Below are positions 54,470 through 64,000 of a DNA stretch of 64,000 bases, in pieces; position 1 is the stretch's first letter; every line of letters starts with the position of its first letter. This DNA comes from Effrenium voratum. Taxonomy: Eukaryota > Sar > Dinophyceae > Suessiales > Symbiodiniaceae. The stretch lies in NCBI GenBank assembly GCA_963377175.1, contig CAUJNA010001768.1, positions 256,001 to 320,000 on the forward strand. The letters run 5' to 3'. The notes below the pieces were generated by a model. That model ran no database searches. It was not told the DNA's origin and saw only the letters and a list, made by a program, of their open reading frames with translations. Both the position numbers and the translations under genes were made by a program.

Positions 54470-54918
54470 TCATACTATGATTATCACATGTAAAATATTA
54501 TATGTTATAATTGTAATATATTTGTCGTTTGTAAAGATTGAATTATTATAATTTGCTTATCTCTTTCAAAGTGCGTTGTTTAGACTTGGTATGCTCTTTT
54601 GATTTTTTCGTGCTTTGGCTGTTTGTTTTTGTTTTGTTTGATACTCTTGTGATATTTTTTGTTGGTATGCTGCTTTGTTTTTTGTTGATGTGTGTTTTTG
54701 AGTTTGGGTTCTTTGATGATTTAGAGTGTTGCTGTTTTGTTGGTATGCTTGCTTGAATTATTTAATGTTGTATGCTGTGATTAAATATTTTTGTTGCTGG
54801 TTGTGATTATTTATTTTGTTTGCTTGTTGTTCTGGATTTTGTTTTCTGTTTGTTGTGTTGCTGTTGGAGAAAAAATAGTAGAAAGAATAATTCTTTGAAT
54901 TCTCCTTTTACTATTTTT
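54470..54918 (-). repeat. Terminal inverted repeat, right (449 bp)
   Basis: Inverted copy of 33,135-33,583, ending CCTTTTACTATTTTT before the C-tract. A 72-codon hydrophobic open frame exists in both copies (33,297-33,515 and 54,538-54,756). Its low-complexity T/G-rich DNA argues that it is not a gene. Confidence 0.95.
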
Positions 54919-54919
54919 T

Positions 54920-54983
54920 CCCCCCCCCCCTCCCCCCTCCCCCCCTCCCCCCCCTCCCCCCCTCCCCCCCTCCCCCCCTCCCC
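54920..54983 (+). repeat. Poly-C/T insertion-site tract, right
   Basis: C runs of 6-10 separated by single T, directly outside the right terminal repeat. Because both flanks are C, a 6-bp target duplication (CCCCCC) cannot be told from the tract itself. Confidence 0.9.
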
Positions 54984-55026
54984 AGCGAAACACAACATGT
55001 TCCATCCCTTCCAATCGCAGCCCCGC

Positions 55027-55110
55027 CTCCCAGGGATCGGCCCAGCGCGTAGGCCTGAGGGTCTTCCATCAGCTGGTCGTAGGCTGCCCTGTGGCTGCCG
55101 GGCCTCGGCG
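55027..55110 (-). CDS. 2OG-Fe(II) dioxygenase (PhyH-like), exon 7 of those seen
   Basis: 27 codons plus split codons: acceptor ACATAG|CG, GC-type donor GGAG|GCGGGG. It reads PGSHRAAYDQLMEDPQAYAL then GRSLG, matching 'pGSH..vy..lm.d..a' after the first iron-ligand block. The donor is only about 110 bp from the right end of the endogenous virus. The next exon in phase is at 28,510-28,563. Confidence 0.7.
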
Positions 55111-55658
55111 CTATGTCGGACCAGCTGCATGCATGTTGATTCAAACAAATGTAACATGGGTGGCTCGTCGATTTTTGAGGGCACCAAGCCTTTTTGGGTG
55201 GTTTTAAAGGAACACCAAAAGGAACCACCCTTTTGGGGGGGTCGGTTTAGACCAAGCACCAAAAGGACGCTGAGAAAGAACACTATGAAACAATCAACAG
55301 GAAGGGCATGTGATTCCGCAAGCGCTTTCGGGGTCAGGACCACAAAACCTAAAATCCCCAAACAAGCTAGAATCTCAAAACAAAGCCTTCATCATATTCT
55401 TCTTCATCTTTGAATCTGGGCAGCTTGAGCAAAACATATGAAGATCCAACGAAAACACCTGCACTTTTTTTGGATGTATAACGACATACATGTTCGCTAT
55501 ACCCACCAACAAACATAAAGCCCAAGGGTCTTGTTTCGTCCGGAAAGCAGAGGAACCATGCAGCTGGGTTCCATGTTGGGTAGATCTGAACCACAGAACA
55601 TGCCAACACCAAATTTGTGGCCCCAGACGGGCGTGGCCCAGGGGCCGCAGGCCGAGGC

Positions 55659-55761
55659 GCCACACCACGGTGCTTGAGCAGCTGCTGCCTTCGGAGGGCC
55701 ACACGTAGAGCACGCCCTGCGCGCAGGGCCAAGTGAGCCCGGTGCGGTGGTTCTGGTCCAC
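55659..55761 (-). CDS. 2OG-Fe(II) dioxygenase (PhyH-like), exon 6 of those seen (second Fe ligand)
   Basis: 34 codons: acceptor GCGAG|GTG, GC-type donor TGGC|GCCTCG. It reads VDQNHRTGLTWPCAQGVLYV then WPSEG. Joined to ...EWLH of the previous exon this gives H-V-D-Q-N, the HxD iron-binding pair of 2OG dioxygenases, followed by the 'cvQGvl.l' strand. Reading the unspliced DNA would wrongly place Glu before VDQ. Confidence 0.8.
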
Positions 55762-56492
55762 CTCGCTGGCGCAGGTTTCAGCGAGTCGTGGGTCCAAACT
55801 TGTGGGGAATAGCTGACCGTCTACGTAGTGGCAGCGAGGTGTAACAAAAAGGGGTCCAAATTTGTGGGGAACCTGCCAAACGAATCGAACACCAGTGCTG
55901 ACCTGGCAACAGGACTTACTGTACCATCGCACATCGCGCCGGGAATGGACCAATGCAGTGAGAGAGTTGACACTCTCTCTCTCTCTCTGCACGGAAGTCA
56001 GTCGCCGGGAATCAAACAAGTGAGCAGTACGCAAGAATGGCAGCTTCAAATGACTGGGAAGCAACGTGGCAAGTACACACACACACACATCACCTGAATC
56101 CGATGTGCTCCCCACAAGAAACTTCCCGCCTGCTTACACAGCCTGACGCTGACCTGCAATCCCAAAAGGTCGGCATTTCTTGTGACCCTCTGACATTGGA
56201 TTTCGGTATCAAATGCCTCCCCTCCTGGCATTTTCCTCGTGTCAACTGGGTGAGTTTGGGCCCCATGTCATCCCCTTGAAGGAGAATTGACTGTTGTTCA
56301 TGCCCAACGGCCAAGTTACACAAATTGCGTCTATAATTGCGGATGGGATCTTCAAGGGGCGGATGTTCAAGGCGTCTCAAGGCTTCTTCACCCGAAGCCT
56401 TTGGCAACTTGGGCATGCCTGCCCTTGCACCGGGTTGCCTTTAACATCCTTCTGGATGTGTCTTAACATTGGAGGACCCCCCCCGAAAAAAG

Positions 56493-56495
56493 GAG

Positions 56496-56553
<58 letters not shown>

Positions 56554-56580
56554 CAAGAAAGACAGAAAGCAAGAAAACAA
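56493..56580 (+). repeat. (GAAA)n microsatellite
   Basis: About 65 bp of pure GAAA repeat with a degenerate tail, intronic. Confidence 0.95.
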
Positions 56581-56695
56581 GAAAGAGCAATTGGCTTGCA
56601 ACCACCCCAAAAAACGGGTATTCCATCAACCACACGGCACCCTTCTGTGATTTTCTGGGGGCCGTTTTTCGTTCTTCTTCTTTCTTCGAAGGCGC

Positions 56696-56776
56696 ATGGA
56701 GCCACTCCTGGTTCGCGCCGGCGGCGCCCTCCATGGCCGAAGCCCAGAAGACGTTGTCCAGACCCACCGCCAGCTC
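56696..56776 (-). CDS. 2OG-Fe(II) dioxygenase (PhyH-like), exon 5 of those seen (first Fe ligand)
   Basis: 27 codons exactly: acceptor GTCAG|GAG, GC-type donor CAT|GCGCCT. It reads ELAVGLDNVFWASAMEGAAG then ANQEWLH. 'dL.vs.D....' and '..WlH.D' are standard PhyH blocks; the terminal His is the first iron ligand. Confidence 0.8.
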
Positions 56777-56820
56777 CTGACAGGTCAGACATGGCCGGAG
56801 CCTGTGGACATGGGCATTTT

Positions 56821-56935
56821 CTAGGTCCAGGTTTGAGAGGCTAGAATAAGTTGGTACCCGATTTTTTTCCTGTTGTCCATTTTAGTAGAACCGGAACCCC
56901 AAAAAAGGGTAACAGGGCACTTCTGGGGGACCTAG
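56821..56935 (+). mobile_element. MITE-like element, family A, copy 3
   Basis: A diverged 115-bp copy bounded by CTAG at both ends (CTAGGTCCAG...GGGGGACCTAG). It is 45 bp from the acceptor of the exon at 56,776. Confidence 0.75.
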
Positions 56936-57192
56936 TTTTGCCTTTTTTTTGCTCGTTTCTTTTCTGCCTCGCTGGCGCAAAATATGTCAAGAATGAACAA
57001 GCATTGACTAGGGAAGGCGGACAAATGTAAAGCTCCCACAACTATTTTCAGGGGCCACCTCTTCTTGGACAACAAACTCAGCAAGTGGAGGGTTGCCAAT
57101 CAACGACCGTTTTTGGGCTGCGATCCACTTGAAAGCAGCACGACATATCACGGAAAGGGCCCTTTTTTGCAAACAAGAACTTGCCGCCGGAC

Positions 57193-57240
57193 TGACTCCT
57201 CCGTGGGCGTGTCAAAGAGGTCTGCAAAGACCTGTCGCAC
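57193..57240 (-). CDS. 2OG-Fe(II) dioxygenase (PhyH-like), exon 4 of those seen
   Basis: 16 codons: acceptor CGCCAG|GTG, donor TCA|GTCCGG. It reads VRQVFADLFDTPTEES and joins LHPK before and ELAVGLD after in phase 0, giving the family block 'hp.vr..f..l.gt..l..s.D'. Confidence 0.7.
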
Positions 57241-57294
57241 CTGGCGCGGAACTTCGGATTGGCGTAGCCAAGTCACGACTTGTGATCTCTTTGA

Positions 57295-57404
57295 CTAGGT
57301 CCAGTAGAGAGGTTAGAATAAGGGTACTCTTTTTTCCCGTAGTCTATTTTAGTAGGGGAACTCTCCCCCAAAAAAGGGTAAAAGGACACTATCGGGGGAG
57401 CTAG
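57295..57404 (+). mobile_element. MITE-like element, family A, copy 4
   Basis: A 110-bp copy bounded by CTAG (CTAGGTCCAGTAGAGAGG...GGGGGAGCTAG). Confidence 0.85.
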
Positions 57405-57582
57405 TTGAGGCGACCCCATCTTTGGCCTCGTTGACAAGCTGCCATTTCTCCAGCCTGGGCCTGTTCAAAAACCACTTGCACTCCGAGTCGCACTACTCAC
57501 ATCACTTCCAGGCCCTTCCATTCACATTACCTGCCCCATGGCTCGCTCGATGTCTCCATTTCGAGCGCGCAAAGAATCGCGC

Positions 57583-57694
57583 CTTGGGATGCAGGCGCGC
57601 GCCCCAGGCGAAGGAGCCGTGGGGCAGCCCGCGGCGGGAGGCCATGCCCTTGAAGCCGAAATACTCGTCCTCGTTCGTTGGATCCGTTGGATCT
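57583..57694 (-). CDS. 2OG-Fe(II) dioxygenase (PhyH-like), exon 3 of those seen
   Basis: 37 codons: acceptor GCAG|A, GC-type donor AAG|GCGCGA. It reads DPTDPTNEDEYFGFKGMASR then RGLPHGSFAWGARLHPK. The block 'GfkG.....gl.Hg.faW..R.hp.vr' is typical of the algal PhyH-like family. A GT site further down (CAG|GTAATG) would extend the exon but break the join to the next one. Confidence 0.75.
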
Positions 57695-59885
57695 CTGCTT
57701 CACCCAAATTGGGTGGATTCTCGTTCCTGCGATTTCAATCCCAAAACGATGGATTCCGCGGCCTTCATTTGGAGCGTTCAAACCAGAAGAAAGCAGGGAT
57801 TTTCCTGGCCTTCTGATTTAGAGCGTGAGGTTGGGAGGTGGGGAGGTTGGAGGGTTGGGGTTTGAGGGATTGCGGGTGAATTCCCTCTCGAGGTGGAAGA
57901 GGGCCCGAACGATGTAGCAAAGAATTGCGATGTTTCTGATTTTTGAGCTCCGTCTTTGGCGCAGTAGTGTCGGATGAATGACCTTGGCCAACTTATTGAT
58001 CTGCAAATTATTTGCACACCGACAAAAACCCAGAACCTTCACAAGTCGCTTAGCCATACTTTGCCTTCGCTACTATTTTCGTCCGGAACAGGCTTTTCAG
58101 CAGTTTCGGTGGCGTCTTGAGCTGCACGGTTTCTACGCGTTCACGGGCGATGCACGCACCGGTTTTGCTCACGGGCGGATTCAGGGATCATTCCGGAACA
58201 CCTGCAGATTTTCAGCCCCTCAGGAACTTGTGATCGAGAATTCCACCGCTTGGCTTTGCTCCTCAAACCCCGGACTCGTACCCTTTTGCTCAGTGAAACA
58301 AACAAAACAAATTGCCGCCGGAAAGCCGGCCACATTTTGGAAGATCCGTAACCCCTGCGCAAACCAAATGGAGATCACAGGTTTTGGGCTGAGATGTTCA
58401 ACACCAAGCGCGGCCCAATCCCAATCCTCAATCCTGTTAATCCCTGAAATCTGAAAGTCCTTGTCAATCTGCAATCCTTGCCCTGTTTGCACCGTTTTGG
58501 CGAAAACCTAAAGGCAACAAACACGCTGGATTATTCGCGGCACGTGTGGTCTGCTGACTGCTGTTTGTGCGCGTAAGCGCTGGTGCCATTCAGCAAAGCA
58601 TGGGTTAGGTTCACTGCTCGGCGTAAAAGGCAACATGGATTAAACTCATGCCAAGCAACAAGCGGCCATCAACTGCCGAACAGGTCTCTCAGCGTGGGAC
58701 AACGTGCTTTAAGGCGCTAATCGGTTTTGGTGGCTGCTTTGGCCGTGCCATGCTGGGTCCAGGGGAAACGCCACCAGCAAGAGACGATTGTTCCACTTCT
58801 CTTGGCGCCTAGTTTGAGCAGGAGTGCTGAGTTTTGAGGCCAGCGGGTTTCTTCGACTCTAATGAAAACCTAGCGTCCATCACACCAGGTCCTTCCAAGA
58901 CCTCTTCAACACTTCTCCGACACCTCCCCGGCACTGCCCCGCCCTGCTCCCACATCCACAGCTGTCCGGCACCCAGTCCCATGCGATCGCTTGACTTGTT
59001 CAAGTAGGACAACGAAACGCGCTGCGCTGCATGGCCTGTGTTTATTGGTAGCCCGCCTAAGTGGACCCATGTTCCAAATGGTTGATGTTGAAAGCGCGGC
59101 ACTTCAGGGCAGAGCAAAAGGTGGGTCGCAAGGGTTCGCGAATTGTGGCCATGCGAAGCAGGCCCCCGTCCCAGGCCTTACATATGCTGCATTTGGGGAG
59201 GCCGCTCTTGAACGCGCCGCGCTTCATGGCCGTTCACCGGTGGCCCGCCTTTTAACTCTTGGCTTGCTGGCGGTCACTCTCGCCTGCGCCGCGTTCAAGG
59301 CGAGAAGTCTTAGCCACATGCTCGCGTTGGGCTGGGTGCCGGAGAGGTGCTGGAGGTGTGGAAACAGGGCGGGGCGGTACCGGGGATGTGTCGGAGAAGT
59401 GCTGGAGAGGTTTTGAGGGAACGTGCTATGCGGGCTTGGCGTGCTAGGCCTGCATTGGACGACGCCAAGCATCACATCCCCAAATGACAAGCGCGCGACA
59501 CTAATTATAGAAGAAGACCAGCGAACGAGCGAACGCACTCTCATTACTCTCATACCTTCCAACTGTCTCAGGCCGCGAAAAGCAATACCGCTGTGCAATC
59601 CGTCATCCCGCAATCCACAATCCCATGCAAGGATTCGCAGGTCAGTTACCCTACGACCCACTAACATGGCACTTGACAGAGGGTGCCTTGAGGAGATTGA
59701 TCGTGCAGGTACACTCGCACTACGTCTGTAGGAGGAAGGACCTTGTCTTTTTTTGTGAATATCATGCATAATTCCGCAATCATTCATCATCCCCTAGGAT
59801 TGAGGATTGGCGTAACAGGTCAGTTCTTCGCCTCTTCTTTTTGCGAAGCCGGACAGTCCAAGTTTTGAAAGATCAAGTCCGAGGC

Positions 59886-59947
59886 GCCCATTCTTGCGGC
59901 CAGGCTTTGGGGCCGTGCTCCTTCAACGCCGCGATGCGTGCGGCCAC
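59886..59947 (-). CDS. 2OG-Fe(II) dioxygenase (PhyH-like), exon 2 of those seen
   Basis: 20 codons plus two bases: acceptor CCCCAG|GTG, GC-type donor GGGC|GCCTCG. It reads VAARIAALKEHGPKAWPQEW, a helix followed by a WP..W turn. Phases fit both sides (Ala codon split with the next exon). Assignment is by order and phase; the segment itself is weakly conserved. Confidence 0.5.
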
Positions 59948-60261
59948 CTGGGGCCCGAGTTGGGTCGTTTTAGGATGTTTTAGGCAAAAGGGAAACTCTC
60001 AAACAATGAATGTGGTGATGTTCAACAAGTGACAACTTTGAGGAATCTAGGTTTCATCACGTTCAAACCAGTATTATTCATCCCCATCCTCCTGTTCTTT
60101 CCCTTCAAACAGAACCAGGGCATGGTCGTTTCAACACATTCTGCACCCCTCGCCTGGGGATCCGCCTTGGACTCATCCAGAAGCTGCAGGATGTCCTGAA
60201 GCCACAGCTTCTCCAGCAGGGCGCACTCCTGAAAACTGTCAGAGTCTGGGTCCTAGAGATG

Positions 60262-60312
60262 GGGGTGGGTGGGTGGGTCGCTGGGTGGGTGGGTGGGTGG
60301 GCGGGCGGGTGG
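60262..60312 (+). repeat. (GGGT)n microsatellite
   Basis: Short GGGTGGGTGGGT tract; the surrounding 58.0-61.6 kb is otherwise non-coding except for the exon at 59,886. Confidence 0.85.
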
Positions 60313-61711
60313 GGGCAATTTCTGTGTGTACTTCTCAGATTCACCTGGAACCCCACAACTACTCCCTCCACTCTTGGGCACGGAGTCCTGTTTGGGGGAT
60401 TTGTGGGTTGAAATGTTGAATTTGCGAGGAGCAAACGGACATCGAAGCTGCGTAGTCTGGATGAATTATCGTATGGCGCCCGCACGAAAGGAACCTCCAT
60501 TGATAAGCACGCAAACCTCCTTTGCAAGCTCGCTGAAGATTTGCCCACAATACTTAGAAGCCCTCCAAATCAACCCAAAGTGGCTCCCCTTTAGTACGTG
60601 CCGTGCACAAGCGACCGTGGGATTTTAGGAATCTGTTTGCAAATTCCAGAGCCACCATGCGTCAAGGCATCATAACACAAGCCATTGTGTACATCCCTAT
60701 AACTGGCGGGGACCCTTGGCAGCATGTCTCTATGCTGTTTGTGCTGGTAGAGTCGTGGTATCTTGATCCCGCTCACTGCACCACATGCAGACGACGTGGC
60801 GATTGGTGTGCTCATTCGTGATGCAAACTAGAGTGGATGGGCAAAGATGGGATCTCAAATTTGGTGGACCGCTCGCATTTGCAAAGCAGATCTAAGCGTA
60901 GACTTTGCTGATGATTGGCCCGGGAACAGAGATGAAAGGTGAAGACAGGCTAGTATCACCATGCCGGTAGGGAGGCACAAGTGCAGCTCAAACATCTTTC
61001 TTTCCCCACCCCCCCCCCCCGCACCCCCAGCCCACCGTTGGGGAGGGAAAACACACACGGTCGTGCATTTGCTTGGTTCGTGTTAAGAGAATCTCTCTGA
61101 TCGGCATGCTGTTTGTGACGTCCTCCAAAAGGCAAGGTTGCGTGCTGTTTCGCTGCGCAGGCGCAACGTTTTGGAAGGTAGCAGGCTTGCATCACCGTGC
61201 CATCGTGATTTGCGCTTCAGAGTGGACGTTTTGAGGTGCCTTACAAGCTTGGAATGTGCGCGCAAGCGTTCGCTCGAGTGTCATTCTCGTTGGCCCTGCT
61301 GCACACTTGGCTTGTTTTGGTGAGCTCAAATTAAGCTAGTCAAAATTGGTCGTACTCATTCTGGTGCCAGTGTCCCGTGCTAATTTTAGATATGTGTGGT
61401 AAATGGCAGGCGTTTTCAGGACGCTGTCATCAGTTGTGTGATGGTCAGGGTCCAGACAAAAAGGCGAACCAAGGAAAAATGGCCTCGCTTCTGCCAAAGA
61501 GACAGATCACCCCAAATAGAAATCTGAGACACTGCTGCCATTTCCCCAGTGTGCTTGAGCAATCCATGCTGGGAGATGAGCACCAACCGCCTTTTGGTCG
61601 CGCTGGAACTGAATCACTGAATGTTGCTGGCGAATCACTCCCTTCAGTGTGAGGGGCTCGTTGTCGGGGCTTATCCTTGGCTTAGGCAAAACCAGGGCTT
61701 TCTGGTCCCAC

Positions 61712-61861
61712 CTCGTCACCGATGACGTCAGTGACCACGCACACCCCGTACTGCTGGAAGGTGTCGCGAATTTGCTGTGGGCCCGCTTTTGCGGGCACCA
61801 GAAGAGGAGCCAACTCCTCATCCGACATCACCGGGAAGTAGGCCTGCCACTTGGGCGTACC
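61712..61861 (-). CDS. 2OG-Fe(II) dioxygenase (PhyH-like), exon 1 of those seen
   Basis: 50 codons exactly: acceptor GGCTCAG|GGT after a T-rich tract, donor GAG|GTGGGA. It reads GTPKWQAYFPVMSDEELAPL, then a short loop, then QQIRDTFQQYGVCVVTDVIG. The latter is the 'i...f...Gv.vv.dvl' entry helix-strand of phytanoyl-CoA dioxygenase-like proteins. An earlier exon must hold the start codon; the Pro/Ala-rich open block at 63,716-63,875 is a candidate. Confidence 0.75.
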
Positions 61862-62889
61862 CTGAGCCCAAACCACAAAAAATGAATCCCGTCTTGGCCT
61901 TCGATTCAAGTTGGTGTTTCCAAGTTGAAAAGTTGGTTTTGTCCCAATGCCCTCGCCAATCAAAGCGAGCGACTGCTTTCCAACCGACCCTCATAATCGC
62001 GGGTCAGGTCCCATCCCAACTTTGAACTTTTCTGAAGGTACGTTACAAAAACGGAGGCCGACAGGAAGGTGGCTGAAGGCTGAGCGCGGCCTTGATTCGC
62101 AAAAGCTGATTCTGCCCGAAGCCATTCCGTGACTTGAGTGCTTTTCCCCAAAAGCTGCAAGATTCGGGGTCTCTGTCCAAATAAGCTCTAGAATGGTTCA
62201 GAGCAGCTTTCAGGGTTCCGAAGGGTTGCGCTTCTCTCTCTTTTCTTGCGGGCAGTGCTGCGTTGTTGAACCGGCCCAAATGCAAGCGAAGCTGCTGGCT
62301 TCTGAGCCAAGATGTGCCAGGATACTGCGTATATCAAATGCCTTTCTTGTTCCCCCAACAGCTGAAAGCTATGAAAGCTATGGGATCTTTGCTGAATTAA
62401 GCTAGAAGCGGTTGCTGGGGCTTCTGCATTCCAGAAGGTTCCATGAAGCCGCTGGATAGGGTTCTGGAGGCGTTCCCAAAGGGCTAGCATTTGAGTAAAT
62501 CTCCGGGTGGACAACAAAGCACTGGCTGTAAAAGCATGCCGTCTGAAGCCCTTTCAACCAAATCTTATGGGTGATGGTTCCATACAGGGTGTGCACCTCC
62601 TTGAACAATGCCAAGTTCTTTCGCTCATCCATCAAGGGGAACCAAAAGTAGGTTGTTCAAAGAGTGGGTATTTAACATGTGCAAACATGAGCTTGGCCCA
62701 ACCCCGGATAACAGGGTAACACAAACCGTTGATTCTGTGATGCTTATCTCTTCTGCTACTTGGTGCTTGCCTTCTAACCACCAAAGAAACTCAATTGAGC
62801 ATCGCCCAAAACCATTCACTTTTGGTTCTACCAACATCTTTACAATGGTTTATGCAAACCCTACCCCAATCAAACCGGGTAGACCCTGT

Positions 62890-63072
62890 TGAAATCCTTT
62901 GGGCGCTCAACTGCCCAAAGGACTGGAACGACAAAGCTTCACCTTCCACGGCGCTTCCCCGCGCGCCGAACGCCTGCGATGGCTTGAGGCGCGGAGCCAC
63001 TTTTGGCCCGGGCCGGCGCTGCCGCGCCTGAGGCTTAGCGAATGGGAGAAGTTGGCAGCGCGGGAAGCAACA
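62890..63072 (+). other. Exon-like GC-rich block, strand uncertain
   Basis: The plus strand reads SFTFHGASPRAERLRWLEAR and on to a stop at 63,072. The minus strand is also open. No domain match on either. Confidence 0.25.
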
Positions 63073-63715
63073 TAGATCAAATGGGCTTGTCTCTGAAAAT
63101 AGGGCACCCCCCAAAATGATGGTTGTGCTTTTTGTTTCCATTTAAGACCATCCAAAGAGGGCTACCCTCTTGAAAAGATACACCCAAATTATATGGAGCC
63201 TTCAAACAGCTCAGTTCGAGGATTTCCATTTAGGGGGCACGTCCTTGTGCAGGTTTTCAGGGAGAGTAGATACTTCTACTGAAATTCTCTCCTTACCAAC
63301 ACACGCCACATCCCGCAACAGCCCATCATGCATTCTCCAAGCCAAGCTGTTAGAAGACCACGTGTTCTGTGAAACTGAAGGAAGGCCACTCCACGGCGAG
63401 TTCCAAGACGAGATTCTGGCAAAGCATGCGACAACAAAACTGGCCCAGACCTAGATCCCCTGCACATCCCTGCGCAACATCCCAGTCTGTGATGGCGAAT
63501 GGAAAAAACAAATGGGAGTCAACACAGCTTGACTCCTCCCAGGGGGAAAAACGCAGTGCCCGAGTTCAATAGGGCCAGACAGACAACCTTGGTTGACGCT
63601 GGAAGGGAAGCAAAATTTGAATTTTTAGCAGTTAAGTGGAGATGTCCCACTAAACCACAAGAAGCGAAAATGTAAAATGTTTCTCAACAACAACCATGCA
63701 ACACCGATCGAGCAC

Positions 63716-63875
63716 GCGGGTCCGTCTCAGGCGCCGGAACCTTCGGCTCTGTGGCCGGGAAGGTCCACAGCTCTTGCAGCATCTGCTCCGACGCCTCCCG
63801 CGCTCCAAGCCACGCGGGGGCCGACGTTCCCGGCGCCGGAGCCGGCGGAGACGGCGAAGACGGCGCCGGCGCCTC
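63716..63875 (-). CDS. Candidate host exon, Pro/Ala-rich
   Basis: GC-rich block with acceptor TCGCAG|GAG and donor CCGC|GTGCTC. It encodes a Pro/Ala/Ser linker then WLGAREASEQMLQELWTFPA. All three minus frames are open because of composition, so this is tentative. Confidence 0.3.
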
Positions 63876-64000
63876 CTGCGATTTTGTGGGGAAATCCGAC
63901 GGCACCGTTAAATTCTGAAGGATGGTGAATGGCAGGTGGATGGCTCGGGTTCTTTCCATGCCTGCTTTGCAAAACAGGCTTGAAGAGGGTTGGAAGCCCT

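Larger units (their letters stand above)
33135..54918. mobile_element. Complete Polinton/Maverick-type endogenous virus
   Basis: A 21.8-kb AT-rich element (strongly unlike the ~50% GC host) with 449-bp terminal inverted repeats. It encodes the diagnostic Polinton set: protein-primed family B DNA polymerase, retroviral-type integrase, A32-like packaging ATPase, double-jelly-roll major capsid protein and penton-like minor capsid protein, plus fibre, lipase and cytosine methyltransferase. About 25 genes, tightly packed. No Ulp1-type maturation protease or helicase was recognised. Two genes have frameshifts, so the copy may be slightly decayed. The genes are viral in type, so a virion-forming stage is plausible (inference). 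Confidence 0.95.
13112..61861 (-). other. Phytanoyl-CoA-dioxygenase-like gene, overall span
   Basis: Eleven exons from 61,861 down to 16,380 (possibly on to 13,112) join with consistent phases into about 330 codons without a stop. They contain the HxD pair, the distal His and the 2OG-binding Arg of a non-haem Fe(II)/2-oxoglutarate dioxygenase of the PhyH superfamily. The substrate cannot be deduced. Six donors are GT and five are GC. The gene spans over 45 kb, of which 26.5 kb is one intron holding the endogenous virus. It is incomplete at both ends as seen here. Confidence 0.72.

Noticed and set aside
55690..55761. Loss of the first iron-binding His (E-V-D instead of H-V-D) in the dioxygenase
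   Set aside because: Using the acceptor GCGAG|GTG and the preceding exon ending in His restores H-V-D; the Glu is intronic.
57531..57582. Extension of the dioxygenase exon to the donor CAG|GTAATG
   Set aside because: It would insert a second 'P..aR.fFA'-like block and break the in-phase join to VRQVFADLF; the GC donor at 57,582 gives a perfect family match.

Overview
The window is a piece of an intron-rich nuclear genome of a unicellular eukaryote (about half GC, full of microsatellites and minisatellites) that carries one complete, AT-rich Polinton/Maverick-type endogenous virus. Pieced-together exons give the best clue to the host. Introns start with GC as often as GT, nearly every acceptor AG is followed by G, the recognised genes lie on one strand, and exons are short, GC-rich islands in long repetitive introns. 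This combination best fits a dinoflagellate, but no taxonomic marker is present and this remains an inference.

Host left part (1-33,134). Five phase-consistent minus-strand exons (4,422 down to 481) encode the start of an FKBP-type prolyl isomerase that runs off the left edge. A second minus-strand gene, a phytanoyl-CoA-dioxygenase-like 2-oxoglutarate/Fe(II) oxygenase, begins on the far right (61,861) and has its last recognised exons at 28.5, 27.3, 17.4, 16.4 and possibly 13.1 kb. The rest is intronic or intergenic: trinucleotide, GT, GGTA and CACACAGAGA arrays, a degenerate telomere-like tract, several long-unit satellites, and two families of ~110-bp terminal-inverted-repeat elements. One copy (13,004-13,111) coincides exactly with a predicted intron, like an introner.

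Endogenous virus (33,135-54,918, 21.8 kb). It is bounded by 449-bp terminal inverted repeats and sits in a C-rich tract. It encodes a protein-primed family B DNA polymerase, a retroviral-type (DDE) integrase, an A32/FtsK-type packaging ATPase, a double-jelly-roll major capsid protein, a penton-like minor capsid protein, a fibre ending in an S74 intramolecular chaperone (broken by two frameshifts), a class 3 lipase-like protein, a cytosine-C5 DNA methyltransferase and about a dozen small, often zinc-binding proteins. Structural genes fill the centre; replication and accessory genes lie toward the ends. Several of the flanking genes share a CTTAAAGAAATA-type promoter. Three consecutive genes (45.3-47.8 kb) share an N-terminal motif. 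One of them carries two perfect IQ (calmodulin-binding) motifs and the next carries three KATQT (dynein light chain LC8-binding) motifs at exact 10-residue spacing, which suggests a module that engages host calmodulin and dynein.

Host right part (54,919-64,000). It contains the seven recognised upstream exons of the dioxygenase gene. The virus lies wholly inside the intron between the exons at 55,027-55,110 and 28,510-28,563, about 110 bp from the upstream splice donor, and the reading phase is kept across this 26.5-kb intron. The host gene therefore still looks expressible if the intron is spliced.
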